Under the pieces are notes generated by a model. It was not told where the DNA came from. It saw only the letters and a list, made by a program, of their open reading frames with translations, and searched no databases. From Acidobacteriota bacterium (GTDB taxonomy: Bacteria; Acidobacteriota; Terriglobia; Bryobacterales; Bryobacteraceae): DNA of 62,236 nucleotides. The position numbers and the translations under genes were made by a program. The stretch lies in assembly GCA_025350695.1 (NCBI GenBank), contig JANXXI010000239.1, positions 1-62,236 on the forward strand. The letters run 5' to 3'. Positions 42,608 through 52,096 of this stretch are shown here, in pieces. Within the stretch, counting starts at the first letter, position 1. Each line of letters opens with the position of its first letter.

Positions 42608-45223
42608 ATGAGCACCGAGAAGGAACGACTGCTGGAAGCGACAGCAAAAAGTAAACATTGGCGTCGCTGGGGCGCTTACGTCTCAGAACGTAGCTGGGGA
42701 ACCGTCCGCGAAGATTACTCAGCCAACGGAACCGCCTGGGATTATTTCCCCTTCGATCAAGCCGGCCACCGCGCCTACCGCTGGACCGAGGACGGACTAC
42801 TTGGCTTTTGCGACAACCACCAGCGCCTCTGCTTCGGGTTATCTCTCTGGAATGAGAAGGATCCCATATTAAAGGATCGCCTTTTCGGACTCGCCGGCCC
42901 CGAAGGCAATCACTCCGAAGACGTCAAGGAACTCTACTACTATCTCGATTCCACGCCAACTCACTCTTACATGAAGGCCCTGTACAAGTACCCGCAGCGG
43001 GCTTTCCCCTACGAAGAACTGCGCGAGGAAAACAGACGCCGGACACGTCTTGATCGCGAATTTGAGTTGATCGACACCGCAGCGTTCCAAGACGACAGGT
43101 ATTTCGACGTGTTCATCGAATACGCCAAGGCCGATGTGGACGATATCGTCGTGCGCTACACCATCGTCAATCGCGGCCCGGAAAAAGCGCCATTGGCCGT
43201 GCTGCCCACCGCCTGGTTCCGCAATACATGGAGTTGGGGCCGCCTCCAAGAAAAGGCTCCAGTAATGCAGCGCATGGGCGATGACTGGCTCCTGGCGCAG
43301 GAACCCTCCCTTGGGCCAATGAAGATCTCGTTCGAGGGAACCAACCGGCTGCTGTTCACCGAAAACAATTCAAACACTGAGAAACTCTGGGGCTTCCGTT
43401 CAAGCCACGGCTATTATAAGGACTCGTTTGAACAGTACCTGCTCCACTCCCGCTTCGATGCGGTGAACCCAGGTGGATTCGGCACCAAGGCCTGCGGTTT
43501 CTATACGCTTGAGCTCGAGCCAGGCGAAGAGCGTGTGATCCATTGCCGCATTTGTCCCGACGGAACGCCCGACGTGGACATCGAAGCCGTATTCAAATCG
43601 CGCATTGAGGAAGCCGACGAGTTCTACGCTAGCTTCCTGCCGGCCAATTTATCGGAAGATGCGGCCCGGGTCGAACGCCAGGCTTTCGCCGGCCTGCTCT
43701 GGTCCAAACAATTTTTCCACTACGTAGTTGAGGATTGGCTGAATGGCGATCCCGCATCGCCCCCGCCCGACGCTGGCCGCAAGAAAGGGCGCAACGCAAG
43801 TTGGGTGCATCTCTATAACGACGACGTTATTTCCATGCCCGATAAGTGGGAGTATCCCTGGTATGCTGCTTGGGACTTGGCTTTCCACATGATCCCCATG
43901 GCATTGGTCGATCCCGACTTCGCCAAGAGCCAGCTGTATCTGTTCCTGCGCGAATGGTACATGCATCCCAACGGGCAAATTCCGGCCTACGAGTGGGCTT
44001 TCGGCGACGTCAACCCGCCTGTCCATGCCTGGGCCTGCTGGCGCGTTTATCAGATCGATCGTAAGATCACCGGAAAGCCCGATGTGGAGTTCCTTGAAAA
44101 GGTCTTCCACAAGTTGATGCTGAATTTCACCTGGTGGGTGAACCGCAAAGATTCGGGCGAGAACAACATCTTCGAAGGCGGCTTCCTCGGGCTCGACAAT
44201 ATTGGCGTGTTCGACCGCAGCAAGCCGCTGCCCACCGGCGGCTATATTGAGCAGTCGGACGGAACCAGTTGGATGGCGATGTTCTCGCTCAACATGCTCA
44301 AAATCGCGCTAGAATTGGCGACCGTAAAACCGGTCTATGAGGATATGGCCAGCAAGTTCTTTGAGCATTTCCTCTACATCGCAACCGCCGTTCATGGCAA
44401 TGGCGAAGATTCGTTATGGGATCCGGCCGAAGGTTTTTATTACGATCGCGTGCGCATGCCCGATGGCAGTTCGTTTAGCATGAAGATCCGGTCCATGGTA
44501 GGGTTGATTCCGCTGTTTGCCGTCGACACGCTGGAGCCATCCATCATTGATGCCCTACCCGGCTTCAGACGTCGCATGGAGTGGTTTCAAAAGAACCGGC
44601 CCGACCTTTGCCGCAACCTCGCATCGATGACGCGCCAAGGGCAAGGCGAACGCCGCCTACTTTCGATCGTCGGACCCGAACGCTTGCGCCGAATCTTAAC
44701 CCGTATGTTGGACGAAGCCGAGTTCTTATCGCCTCACGGCGTGCGTTCTCTTTCCCGCATCCACCGGGAATTTCCCTACAAGCTGGACGTGAACGGAGAG
44801 GAGTATTCAGTCGATTACGAACCAGCCGAATCAAAGACGGGCCTCTTCGGTGGCAACTCCAATTGGCGAGGCCCAATTTGGTTCCCGGTGAACTATCTTT
44901 TAATCGAATCTCTCCAGCGGTTCCATCATTATCTGGGGAACGATTTCAAAGTAGAGTACCCCACGCACAGCGGACAATTCCGAACGCTAAGCGATATCAC
45001 GGTCGATCTATCGCGACGGTTATCCGGACTGTTCCTGCGCAGTCCCGAAGGACGGCGGCCTATGAACGGAACCAATGAAAAGTTGCAGCACGACCCGAAT
45101 TTCGCCGACCACATTCTGTTCCACGAGTATTTCCACGGCGACACGGGCGAAGGCTTGGGCGCGAGCCACCAAACAGGATGGACGGCGCTAGTAGCGAAGC
45201 TGATCCAGCAAAGTGGGGTCTAG
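42608..45223 (+). CDS. GH63-type glucosidase
   Basis: 871 residues, cytosolic. Resembles bacterial proteins of the mannosyl-oligosaccharide glucosidase group (GH63, MGH1-like): N-terminal beta-sandwich ([40 protein letters not shown]), then an (alpha/alpha)6 barrel with [76 protein letters not shown], and a C-terminal [20 protein letters not shown] and [20 protein letters not shown]. Probably hydrolyses alpha-glucosidic bonds in small glycans or osmolytes such as glucosylglycerate; the exact substrate is open. Its TAG stop shares the palindrome CTAG with the stop of the convergent isomerase. Confidence 0.85.
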   Translation: MSTEKERLLEATAKSKHWRRWGAYVSERSWGTVREDYSANGTAWDYFPFDQAGHRAYRWTEDGLLGFCDNHQRLCFGLSLWNEKDPILKDRLFGLAGPEGNHSEDVKELYYYLDSTPTHSYMKALYKYPQRAFPYEELREENRRRTRLDREFELIDTAAFQDDRYFDVFIEYAKADVDDIVVRYTIVNRGPEKAPLAVLPTAWFRNTWSWGRLQEKAPVMQRMGDDWLLAQEPSLGPMKISFEGTNRLLFTENNSNTEKLWGFRSSHGYYKDSFEQYLLHSRFDAVNPGGFGTKACGFYTLELEPGEERVIHCRICPDGTPDVDIEAVFKSRIEEADEFYASFLPANLSEDAARVERQAFAGLLWSKQFFHYVVEDWLNGDPASPPPDAGRKKGRNASWVHLYNDDVISMPDKWEYPWYAAWDLAFHMIPMALVDPDFAKSQLYLFLREWYMHPNGQIPAYEWAFGDVNPPVHAWACWRVYQIDRKITGKPDVEFLEKVFHKLMLNFTWWVNRKDSGENNIFEGGFLGLDNIGVFDRSKPLPTGGYIEQSDGTSWMAMFSLNMLKIALELATVKPVYEDMASKFFEHFLYIATAVHGNGEDSLWDPAEGFYYDRVRMPDGSSFSMKIRSMVGLIPLFAVDTLEPSIIDALPGFRRRMEWFQKNRPDLCRNLASMTRQGQGERRLLSIVGPERLRRILTRMLDEAEFLSPHGVRSLSRIHREFPYKLDVNGEEYSVDYEPAESKTGLFGGNSNWRGPIWFPVNYLLIESLQRFHHYLGNDFKVEYPTHSGQFRTLSDITVDLSRRLSGLFLRSPEGRRPMNGTNEKLQHDPNFADHILFHEYFHGDTGEGLGASHQTGWTALVAKLIQQSGV

Positions 45224-46170
45224 CTCAGAGCCTTCTTACAAAAATCAACGCACTTACCAATCTCCGCAAGCACGTCCGACCCCTGTGGCACGGGGTATTC
45301 AAACTCGATGGTAGCCTCGAAAGGATACTTTTCTCTCTTCAACAACTGCAGCACTTCCGCTACCGGAGTGTCGCCTTGACCAAACGGAACGTTCGGACCA
45401 TTGTTCAACTTCCGGTCCTTAATGTGGATGTGCGTAATCCGGTCATGATGCTTCTTGATGTACTCAATCGGCGAAACATTGTTCCCCGCGGTGAAGTGGC
45501 CAATGTCCAAATTAATGCCGTTGTACTTGGAGAACGCCATCGACCGTTCCCAACTGGTAGGCCCACCAAAAGCCTCGGGGCTGGTGATGTTGGTATGCCC
45601 GTGATACCCCACCATGAACTTATGTTTTTCCGCGAATTTGCCGATCCGTTCAGTCGTGCTCAGCGGGGGCTCACAGGAAATCGCCTTGCCGCCGAGGGCC
45701 TTCGCGACGTTGAAGAAGTAGTCCAGCATGTCGTCAGGCATCGTATCGATCCCGTCGACTTTGACGATTTCAATCTTCACTCCCGCGTCTTCGTACTTCT
45801 TGCGAAAGCCCTTCACCTTGTCCATCGAGAGCCCACGGCGCCATGCCAGCAACTCGTCAGTCGACTTGGCAAAAGCCGCCTTCTGTTCGCTCGTCACCGA
45901 CTCGGCTTTCTTGCCGCGAGGCACCACCGGAACAACGGGCGCACCAAGGAACATTTCAACGGGCTGCGTTCGCAATTCAACCGCGCTCACCCCCAGTTTG
46001 GTCAGATAACCCAGCACATCGTCCGCGCCGCCCGGCATGCCGTGGAAGCTGTAAGGCGCGTTGATGCCAATCTGCACCCCGCCAAACTTGGAGTCGGGTT
46101 TGGCCAACAACGTAGAAGCAGGAAGAGTTGCCAGTGCGAGCTTACCGAGGTCGCGTCGAGTAAAGTTCAT
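45220..46170 (-). CDS. Tat-exported sugar phosphate isomerase/epimerase-like protein
   Basis: 316 residues starting at 46170 with a Tat signal ([20 protein letters not shown]). The mature TIM barrel has [76 protein letters not shown] (His), [20 protein letters not shown] (Asp/His) and [20 protein letters not shown], ending with [14 protein letters not shown] (Glu). All four metal-ligand positions of the xylose-isomerase-like family are present. The upstream 32 codons to 46266 look non-coding. A paralogue of the 4763-5797 product. Confidence 0.85.
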   Translation of the reverse strand: MNFTRRDLGKLALATLPASTLLAKPDSKFGGVQIGINAPYSFHGMPGGADDVLGYLTKLGVSAVELRTQPVEMFLGAPVVPVVPRGKKAESVTSEQKAAFAKSTDELLAWRRGLSMDKVKGFRKKYEDAGVKIEIVKVDGIDTMPDDMLDYFFNVAKALGGKAISCEPPLSTTERIGKFAEKHKFMVGYHGHTNITSPEAFGGPTSWERSMAFSKYNGINLDIGHFTAGNNVSPIEYIKKHHDRITHIHIKDRKLNNGPNVPFGQGDTPVAEVLQLLKREKYPFEATIEFEYPVPQGSDVLAEIGKCVDFCKKALS

Positions 46171-46306
46171 AGTCTTAGTGAATAGCACAGACGCACTTAC
46201 CGTTGCTCGCGCTGTACTTCCAGCAACTGATTGCCGTATTGGCGAAACGCGTTCATCCTTTGGCATTTGCCAGTTTTCAGGTAGAGCTAGAAGGATGTAA
46301 TGGTGA

Positions 46307-46382
<76 letters not shown>

Positions 46383-46513
46383 TTTTCAAGGTGAGACGCG
46401 GACTTTCGCCCACGTACTTTTCGATTATAACACGAGGCCAGCAGCAATATGCTCCTTGGGTGAGAATCGTGGAACTCCTCAGCGAACTCCGATACTTGAT
46501 CGGGGCGCCCGTC

Positions 46514-47905
46514 TTACTTGGCTACCGGCGGCGGCGTCTCCAGATCCACGCTTTTAAGGGCTTCCAGTTCGGCTAACACTTTCGCCCACTCGGACGCGTC
46601 GGCCTTGGTCGTGTTGGGGGCTGATGGATCTTTATAAAAGGCCAGTATGTCCTGACGCAGTTCACGCGGCATTTCCGCGTAGCGCCCTTTCATTTTGTGG
46701 AGTAACTGAGCGTACGTGCGATCATTCAGGCTGTATTTTCCAGCCGGAGTAGGTGCGCCTACGTCGAAGTTTTCGTTGAGTAACTTAAGCCGGCCCGCTT
46801 TCTGAGCCGCCAACAACTCCATATAGCGCTCCAAGGTTGCGTTAAAACTGGCCATGAAGAGTTTTTCCACGGCTGGGGTCGGAGTCTCAAAACGTAGCGC
46901 TCTTAAGCGGCCCACTTTGGGCAGAACCCGGATCAAACACGCCAATAGTTTCGAGCGGAATCCTGGCTCTGTGTATTCTTTGCCCCATTGCTTTTGGTAG
47001 CCAGCACGTGACAAATTGTACATGAATTTCTTCTTGGTGAGGCCCGGAACATCTTTGATGATGTCGTCCTTCTTTAGTTGCCATGCCACCCGGGTCATTG
47101 CCGGGATGGTTGAGCTGACAGAACGGCGATAGGAGCCTATTGCAAGACTAAGGTTGGCGAATACATCTTCAAGTTTCATGCCGTAGGTACCTTGAAACGC
47201 CCGGCCGAGTAGGGGCTTGGCAACTTCAAAGCCGATGAACTTGTGGTAACTATCAGGCGCGTAATGGCCTTGGGCAACTTGCAACACATCAAATGCAAAT
47301 TCCGTTTTGACATGGGAAAGCGCGTCATCGGCGTAGGTGACGGTATTGCCAAATTTCTGGCGAAGCTTGGGGTAGAGAAGGGGGACGGCCTGATTGGTGG
47401 CGAGGCGATGGCCATTGTTGTCCGCCGCGTAGTGCGCCAAGGCTCCCAAGGAGAAAGCGTATTCGTTCAAATCGGTTGATTCTCGAATCAGGCTAACGAT
47501 GAAATCGCCGCTTCGGACATAGTGCACCATATCGGTGAACAACTTCGAACTGAACGGGTAGTAACCCATATCCTGAATAATGCTTCCGCCGTAAGCATAT
47601 GCGTGCGCTTCCACCAATTGCCCGGGGGTGGATTGTGGAAATCGATTCAACAGCAACGGCTTGATGGAACCGTCCCAAGCTGAGTCAATGATCGCTTCAT
47701 GGGTGAGAACCGAATAGGAAAGCACGCTTTGCGTTAGGAGGAAAAGCGGTAAGCACCATAACAGCGCGCTCGGGCGCCTCTGAATCAGGATGCGACGTAA
47801 GCAAGTCGAAATTATCAAAGCCCGTGAGCGTTTCTGTGAGGTTGGGTGCATTGAGGGTAAGCCTTTGGCCGCAAAACCTGCATCGGGCCCGCGCAATTCG
47901 CGCAT
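46514..47905 (-). CDS. Secreted zinc-dependent phospholipase C-like protein
   Basis: 463 residues. The ATG at 47905 overlaps the stop of the reductase gene (TGATG). About 45 residues precede the hydrophobic signal segment (SALLWCLPLFLLTQSVLS); a shorter start inside is possible. The domain resembles the zinc-dependent PLC/S1-P1 nuclease fold: VLTHEAIIDSAWD with a His ligand, AFSLGALAHYAADNNGHRL with His and Asp ligands, and YADDALSHVKTEFAFD. The last 200 residues are a helical extension. It may hydrolyse phospholipids or other phosphodiesters outside the cytosol. A tRNA-Phe gene lies downstream. Confidence 0.72.
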   Translation of the reverse strand: MRELRGPDAGFAAKGLPSMHPTSQKRSRALIISTCLRRILIQRRPSALLWCLPLFLLTQSVLSYSVLTHEAIIDSAWDGSIKPLLLNRFPQSTPGQLVEAHAYAYGGSIIQDMGYYPFSSKLFTDMVHYVRSGDFIVSLIRESTDLNEYAFSLGALAHYAADNNGHRLATNQAVPLLYPKLRQKFGNTVTYADDALSHVKTEFAFDVLQVAQGHYAPDSYHKFIGFEVAKPLLGRAFQGTYGMKLEDVFANLSLAIGSYRRSVSSTIPAMTRVAWQLKKDDIIKDVPGLTKKKFMYNLSRAGYQKQWGKEYTEPGFRSKLLACLIRVLPKVGRLRALRFETPTPAVEKLFMASFNATLERYMELLAAQKAGRLKLLNENFDVGAPTPAGKYSLNDRTYAQLLHKMKGRYAEMPRELRQDILAFYKDPSAPNTTKADASEWAKVLAELEALKSVDLETPPPVAK

Positions 47906-48597
47906 CAATCGTACTTCTCGTGAATGATTTGCTTGCGGTCGAAGCCCAGTTCCTTTAATTGTTCTCGCACGCCATCGACCATTTCCTTGAGGCCGCAGAC
48001 GTAAACGTCCAGATCGCGCCTGTCTCCGATGATTTCAAGTAGGGGTGGCTGCACCCGACCAGCCAATCCAGGCCACCCAGGTTCAGGCCGCGTCACCGTC
48101 GGCAAGAAACGGAAATTAGGGTGCGCCGCTGCTAGCTGTTCAAACTCTTCACGGTATAGCAAGTTGCGTTCGTATCGCACGCCGAAGATCAAAGTGAACT
48201 GCTGCCCGCCGCCTTGCGCCAGCGCCAGTTTCAGCATCGGCAGCATGGGTGCGACACCCGTGCCGGTGGCGACCATGATGGAATCCTTCAACGGATTGCG
48301 CAGCACGAAAGTCCCGATGGGGCCCTTCATGTCCACGCCTTCCCCGGGCTTCAAGTCAAATAAGTGCGGCGAATATAGACCGTCTTCCACACGGTTCAGG
48401 CAGATCGCGAACCGGTTGTCTGCACCTGTTCCCTCCACGATGGAATAGGCCCGGGTGATCTTCTTTTCCCCAAGCATCGAACTCAGCGATACAAATTGCC
48501 CCGGCGCGTACGGAAACTTCTCCGCCCCCTCCGCATAGAACTCAAAGTGCCGAATATCTGGCGCCAGTTCTCTTGAGCCAATTAAGATTGCCCTCAT
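47905..48597 (-). CDS. FAD/NAD(P)-dependent oxidoreductase, ferredoxin reductase type
   Basis: 230 residues. FNR-family signatures: FAD-binding ITRAYSIVEG and GQFVSLSS, NAD(P)-binding ATGTGVAPMLPML and the C-terminal YVCGLKEMVDGVREQL, ending HEKYD. No [2Fe-2S] domain is fused. It should move electrons between NAD(P)H and a ferredoxin or flavodoxin. Both ends overlap neighbours: ATGA with CbiX upstream (48594-48597) and TGATG with the PLC-like gene downstream, so these genes form one coupled operon. Confidence 0.88.
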   Translation of the reverse strand: MRAILIGSRELAPDIRHFEFYAEGAEKFPYAPGQFVSLSSMLGEKKITRAYSIVEGTGADNRFAICLNRVEDGLYSPHLFDLKPGEGVDMKGPIGTFVLRNPLKDSIMVATGTGVAPMLPMLKLALAQGGGQQFTLIFGVRYERNLLYREEFEQLAAAHPNFRFLPTVTRPEPGWPGLAGRVQPPLLEIIGDRRDLDVYVCGLKEMVDGVREQLKELGFDRKQIIHEKYD

Positions 48598-48962
48598 GTT
48601 CGGAGCGCCTCCTTGGCGCGGTCCAGCAATATCGACTCAAGCGCTGGGTGCCCATCAAGCGGCGGCGCAATCTCAATGGCAATGTCTTTTTGAATTTCCA
48701 GAATCTCACCCACGATGCGTGGCAGATCCCGTTTTAGATGAATGCCTGTCGTAAGAAAGTAGGGCAGAACAATAATCTTGTTGACGCCTTGGGCCACCAA
48801 TTGTTCCACTGCGGCGGGCAAATCGGGCTTCCCCATTTCAAGAAACGCCGTCGACGCCAGTGGGAATCCGCCGGCCGCGGCAACGTTGCGCGAGACAGCG
48901 CGCACCGCCTCGTTGGCTGTTTCGACGCTCGATCCGTGGGCGAAGATTACGATGCCGGTCAT
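48594..48962 (-). CDS. CbiX/sirohydrochlorin chelatase family protein
   Basis: 122 residues, the short CbiX form. Key features: VIFAHGSSVETANEAV with the metal-binding His, TAFLEMGKPDLPAAVEQLV with Glu, IIVLPYFLTTGIHLKRDLP with the second His, and the C-terminal PPLDGHPALESILLDRAKEA. Family members insert Co, Ni or Fe into sirohydrochlorin for cobalamin, F430 or siroheme. No other tetrapyrrole gene is near, so its role in this operon is unclear. Overlaps both neighbours by ATGA. Confidence 0.85.
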   Translation of the reverse strand: MTGIVIFAHGSSVETANEAVRAVSRNVAAAGGFPLASTAFLEMGKPDLPAAVEQLVAQGVNKIIVLPYFLTTGIHLKRDLPRIVGEILEIQKDIAIEIAPPLDGHPALESILLDRAKEALRT

Positions 48963-49582
48963 GCCGTCACCGCGTCCGTTTTGGGCTCCATAGGAGGAAA
49001 CATGAACCGCAAAAGGCTCAGGAAGTACCGCCCCTTTGGCCGGCCATTATTCTTCAGAGCTGCAAAACGGTCAAGGAAAACCATCACTTTGAACATGTTC
49101 TCGTCGATAAAAACCGCCGGATCAACATTTTCGGATTTTACTTTTTCTCGGAACTCTTCCATCTTCTGCTCGAAAGAATCGACCACGGCGGCGGCGATCC
49201 GATTGGGAATGGTGGTCTCAACCACCAAGCCACTCTCTTTGCCCCGGTATCTTTGCACCAACGCGGCAATAGCTTCGCGCATGTCGGAATCGTTGACACC
49301 GGGATTTTCCTTCGCCGCATGATGCAGGGTGCCCAAAACGAAAATGTAAAGCGGCTGGTTTCGCTCAAGGAAAGCGCCGCTTACTTCCACCTCGCGGTTG
49401 GGATATTCTCCAACCTGCGCCATCTCTTCATGATCCCTTCCTTCAATAAGATAAGCGCAGTCCAGAGGGCAATCCACAGTCACTTCGCGCTTTGATCCGC
49501 AGCACTGCGTGCAGATGTCCTTCCCCAGAGCGGGGCAATTCCGGCGAGGCCGGCGGGTTTCACACAACGAGCATTTTTCCAT
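48959..49582 (-). CDS. Cys-rich protein of unknown function, first gene of the CbiX operon
   Basis: 207 residues, soluble. The N-terminus is Cys-rich: CSLCETRRPRRNCPALGKDI, then CTQCCGSKREVTVDCPLDCA, giving eight or more Cys in 45 residues, suited to two zinc sites or a metal centre. The remaining 150 residues are mostly helical and not recognised. The stop overlaps the CbiX ATG (48959-48962). The link with a chelatase and a reductase hints at metal handling, but this is inference only. Confidence 0.6.
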   Translation of the reverse strand: MEKCSLCETRRPRRNCPALGKDICTQCCGSKREVTVDCPLDCAYLIEGRDHEEMAQVGEYPNREVEVSGAFLERNQPLYIFVLGTLHHAAKENPGVNDSDMREAIAALVQRYRGKESGLVVETTIPNRIAAAVVDSFEQKMEEFREKVKSENVDPAVFIDENMFKVMVFLDRFAALKNNGRPKGRYFLSLLRFMFPPMEPKTDAVTA

Positions 49583-49613
49583 ATGGGGCTATTGCCCATC
49601 GTATCATCGAAGT

Positions 49614-49766
49614 ATGGCGCGTCTTGATCTGTACTTGAAGGTTGAAATCGAACTTACTGAGGGTGAGAAGCCGCAAAAGCTGGCTTCCGAGATAACCCGT
49701 ATGATACGCAAAGTCTATGGCGTTAGATCTGCCGAGGTGACCAATTTCATCACTAACGAAGAGTAG
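49614..49766 (+). CDS. Small conserved-looking protein, 50 residues
   Basis: ATG at 49614, TAG at 49764-49766. Sequence has a beta-alpha-beta look: LDLYLKVEIELTEGEKPQKL, ASEITRMIRKVYGVRSAEV, ending NFITNEE. No signal peptide, no cysteines. I do not recognise it. The TAG lies just upstream of the conserved N-terminal region of the dinG frame (see that entry), so translation of the two may be coupled. No strong Shine-Dalgarno before the ATG. Confidence 0.6.
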   Translation: MARLDLYLKVEIELTEGEKPQKLASEITRMIRKVYGVRSAEVTNFITNEE

Positions 49767-49767
49767 C

Positions 49768-51717
49768 CTGAAGCCGCCGACGGCTGCAACTCCTACTTCC
49801 ATCACGAAACTGGCCGTCAAAAGCTTCTTCTCTCAAAAGGGGAAGCTGAAGGATTGGCACCCCAACCATGAGTTTCGTCAGGGGCAGTTGGACATGGCGG
49901 AAGCCGTGGAGGCGGCTCTTAAAGAAAAGCGGCATCTGCTGGTGGAAGCTGGAACAGGTACGGGCAAGACCCTCGCGTACTTGATTCCGGCAATTTTGTC
50001 CGGCAAGCGCGTAATCATTTCAACTGGCACGAAGAACCTTCAGGAGCAGCTTTACCAGAAGGACGTTCCGTTCCTTGAGCAACACATGCCCGGCCAGTTG
50101 CGCGTCACCTACATGAAGGGGCGCGGCAACTATGTTTGCCGTCAAAAGGTTTATGACGCAGCGAAGGAACCCGTTCTTTCCGGGCTCGAAGAGGTCGCCG
50201 ACTTCCGCATCATCGAGGAATGGGAAAAGACCACGCTCACCGGAGATCGCGCCGAAATCTCCACGCTGCCGGAAAGCTCCACCGCTTGGGCCAAACTTGA
50301 TTCGCGCCGTGAGTTGTGCACCGGCGCCAAGTGCCCGCAATACGAACGTTGCTTTATTACCGAGATGCAGCGCAAGGCCTATGAAAGCGACATCATCATC
50401 GTCAACCATCACCTGTTCTTTGCCGACCTGGCGGTGAAAGGAACCGACCGTGGCGGTATTATTCCCGAATATGATGCCGTGATTTTTGACGAAGCGCACG
50501 AAATTGAAGACGTCGCCGGTCAATATTTTGGCCTCTCTATTTCCACCTATCAGATCCTCGAGATCAGGCGCGATGTATCCGCCGTCGCCCGCCGAAAAAA
50601 CTTTGGGACAGAGGAACTCGATCGTACTTTGATCATGTTGGAAGAGCGTGCGGCGAAGTTCTTCGACATCTTCCCGCAGGCTGAAGGCCGCACTGGCTTC
50701 ACGGCACATAGAGAAATTCTGAGCGAACATTCGAACGAGTACTTCGATCTACAAACTGTCATGGAGTTGCTTTCGTCCCAGCTGCAACTGATAAAAAACG
50801 CCCCGGAAGAAGTGATTCCACTGGCCAACCGCCTGAAGGATCTGGCCAACAACTTAAGGCTTTGGGTGGAAAAACCGGAATCAAGCCAGGTCTACTATGT
50901 GGAACGGCGCGGTCGCGGCTGCTTCCTGCACGCCACACCCATCGACGTTTCTCTTTTGCTTGCCGAAAAGCTTTTCAGCCAGGTTGAGCGGATCGTTCTA
51001 ACCTCCGCCACTCTCGCCGTGGCTGGCGGCTTTGATTTTGCCCAGAAACGGCTGGGCATTCCCAGCGCCCGCTCGTTAGTTGTGTCAAGCCAGTTCGACT
51101 ATTTAAAGCAGGCGCTTCTCTATGTGCCCCAGCACATGCCCGACGTGCGAAGCCACTCCTTCATCGCCGCCGCCGCTGATGAAATTGGCCTGATCTTGCG
51201 TCATAGCAGGGGGCGGGCCTTCGTGCTGTGCACTAGCTATCAATCGATGCGCGCCCTTTACGATAAGGTTTCCATGGTCAGCAATTGGCCTTTGTTGCAG
51301 CAAGGCACGGCCCCTCGCACGACATTGCTGGATGAATTCCGCAAGACTCCCAACGCCGTTCTATTCGCAACTTCAGCCTTCTGGCAGGGTGTGGATGTGC
51401 AAGGCGAACAGCTCAGTTGCGTGATCATCGACAAGCTTCCTTTCGCCGTGCCAAGCGACCCGGTGGTGGGCGCGCGCATCAATGCTCTTCGTGCTTCCGG
51501 CGGTAATCCCTTCAACGATTATCAGGTGCCCCAGGCAGCGCTGGCCTTGAAGCAAGGCTTCGGGCGTTTGATTCGCAGCAAGTCCGACCGCGGCGTGCTG
51601 AGCATTTTAGACAATAGGATCACCAAGACCCGCTACGGGCAAATTTTCTTCGACAGTCTGCCTGACTATGCCTTCACCACGCAGATTGAAGATGTGGAGA
51701 CTTTTTTCGATGTTTGA
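49768..51717 (+). CDS. dinG: DinG-type ATP-dependent DNA helicase with non-canonical start
   Basis: About 649 residues if translation begins at the CTG at 49768. XPD-like helicase: Q-motif region EFRQGQLDMAEAVEAAL, Walker A VEAGTGTGKTLAYLIP, iron-sulfur cysteines in GRGNYVC and LCTGAKCPQYERCF, DEAH box VIFDEAHEIEDV, and C-terminal motifs ATSAFWQGVDVQGEQLS and KQGFGRLIRSKSDRG. The first canonical start in frame is a TTG at 49888, but homology clearly starts upstream (KSFFSQKGKLKDWHPNHEFR), and from the in-frame TGA at 49738 to 49888 there is no ATG, GTG or TTG. CTG (49768, after GAAGAG) or ATT/ATC codons are candidates. The stop overlaps the start of the QueD-like gene by 8 bases. Confidence 0.85.
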   Translation: MKPPTAATPTSITKLAVKSFFSQKGKLKDWHPNHEFRQGQLDMAEAVEAALKEKRHLLVEAGTGTGKTLAYLIPAILSGKRVIISTGTKNLQEQLYQKDVPFLEQHMPGQLRVTYMKGRGNYVCRQKVYDAAKEPVLSGLEEVADFRIIEEWEKTTLTGDRAEISTLPESSTAWAKLDSRRELCTGAKCPQYERCFITEMQRKAYESDIIIVNHHLFFADLAVKGTDRGGIIPEYDAVIFDEAHEIEDVAGQYFGLSISTYQILEIRRDVSAVARRKNFGTEELDRTLIMLEERAAKFFDIFPQAEGRTGFTAHREILSEHSNEYFDLQTVMELLSSQLQLIKNAPEEVIPLANRLKDLANNLRLWVEKPESSQVYYVERRGRGCFLHATPIDVSLLLAEKLFSQVERIVLTSATLAVAGGFDFAQKRLGIPSARSLVVSSQFDYLKQALLYVPQHMPDVRSHSFIAAAADEIGLILRHSRGRAFVLCTSYQSMRALYDKVSMVSNWPLLQQGTAPRTTLLDEFRKTPNAVLFATSAFWQGVDVQGEQLSCVIIDKLPFAVPSDPVVGARINALRASGGNPFNDYQVPQAALALKQGFGRLIRSKSDRGVLSILDNRITKTRYGQIFFDSLPDYAFTTQIEDVETFFDV

Positions 51718-52090
51718 GATTACAGTGGAACATAAGTTTCCCGCGGCGCACGCGCTGCGAAACTACAAGGGCGCGACTGAACCAATTCATGGCCACAACT
51801 GGCGCAGTGAGGTAACACTGGCTGGTCCCAAGCTGGATGAATGCGGACTGCTGGCCGATTTTATTGAAGTGAAGGCATGGCTAGATCAGATCATCGGCCG
51901 GCTTGATCATAAGTTTCTGAACGAAACGCCACCGTTTGATAGCGTGAATCCTTCCGCTGAAAACGTGGCGAAGTTTATTGCCGATGAAGTGGATGGGGCT
52001 TTAAAATCGAAGTCTCCCAGCGCGCCCGTCAAAGTAGCTTACGTGCGCGTCTGGGAGACTGATCACTGTAGTGCCGTTTACCGGCCATAA
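51710..52090 (+). CDS. 6-pyruvoyl-tetrahydropterin synthase/QueD-like protein
   Basis: 126 residues from the ATG at 51710, within the 3' end of dinG. Zinc ligands are present: VEHKFPAAHALRNY (His) and IHGHNWRSEV (two His); the downstream LLADFIEVKAWLDQIIGRLD with Asp-His and the C-terminal Glu (VRVWETDHCSAVY) match the family. The catalytic Cys that normally lies four residues before HGH in QueD is absent: the stretch is GATEPIHGHNW. So it may be a variant activity (a Glu replaces Cys in the PTPS-III group) or an inactive homologue. It converges on the ferredoxin gene with 6 bases between. Confidence 0.85.
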   Translation: MFEITVEHKFPAAHALRNYKGATEPIHGHNWRSEVTLAGPKLDECGLLADFIEVKAWLDQIIGRLDHKFLNETPPFDSVNPSAENVAKFIADEVDGALKSKSPSAPVKVAYVRVWETDHCSAVYRP

Positions 52091-52096
52091 CCGAAA

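Noticed and set aside
45178-46185. Open frame of 335 codons on the + strand
   Set aside because: Shadow of the Tat-exported isomerase on the other strand; His/Arg-rich translation without motifs.
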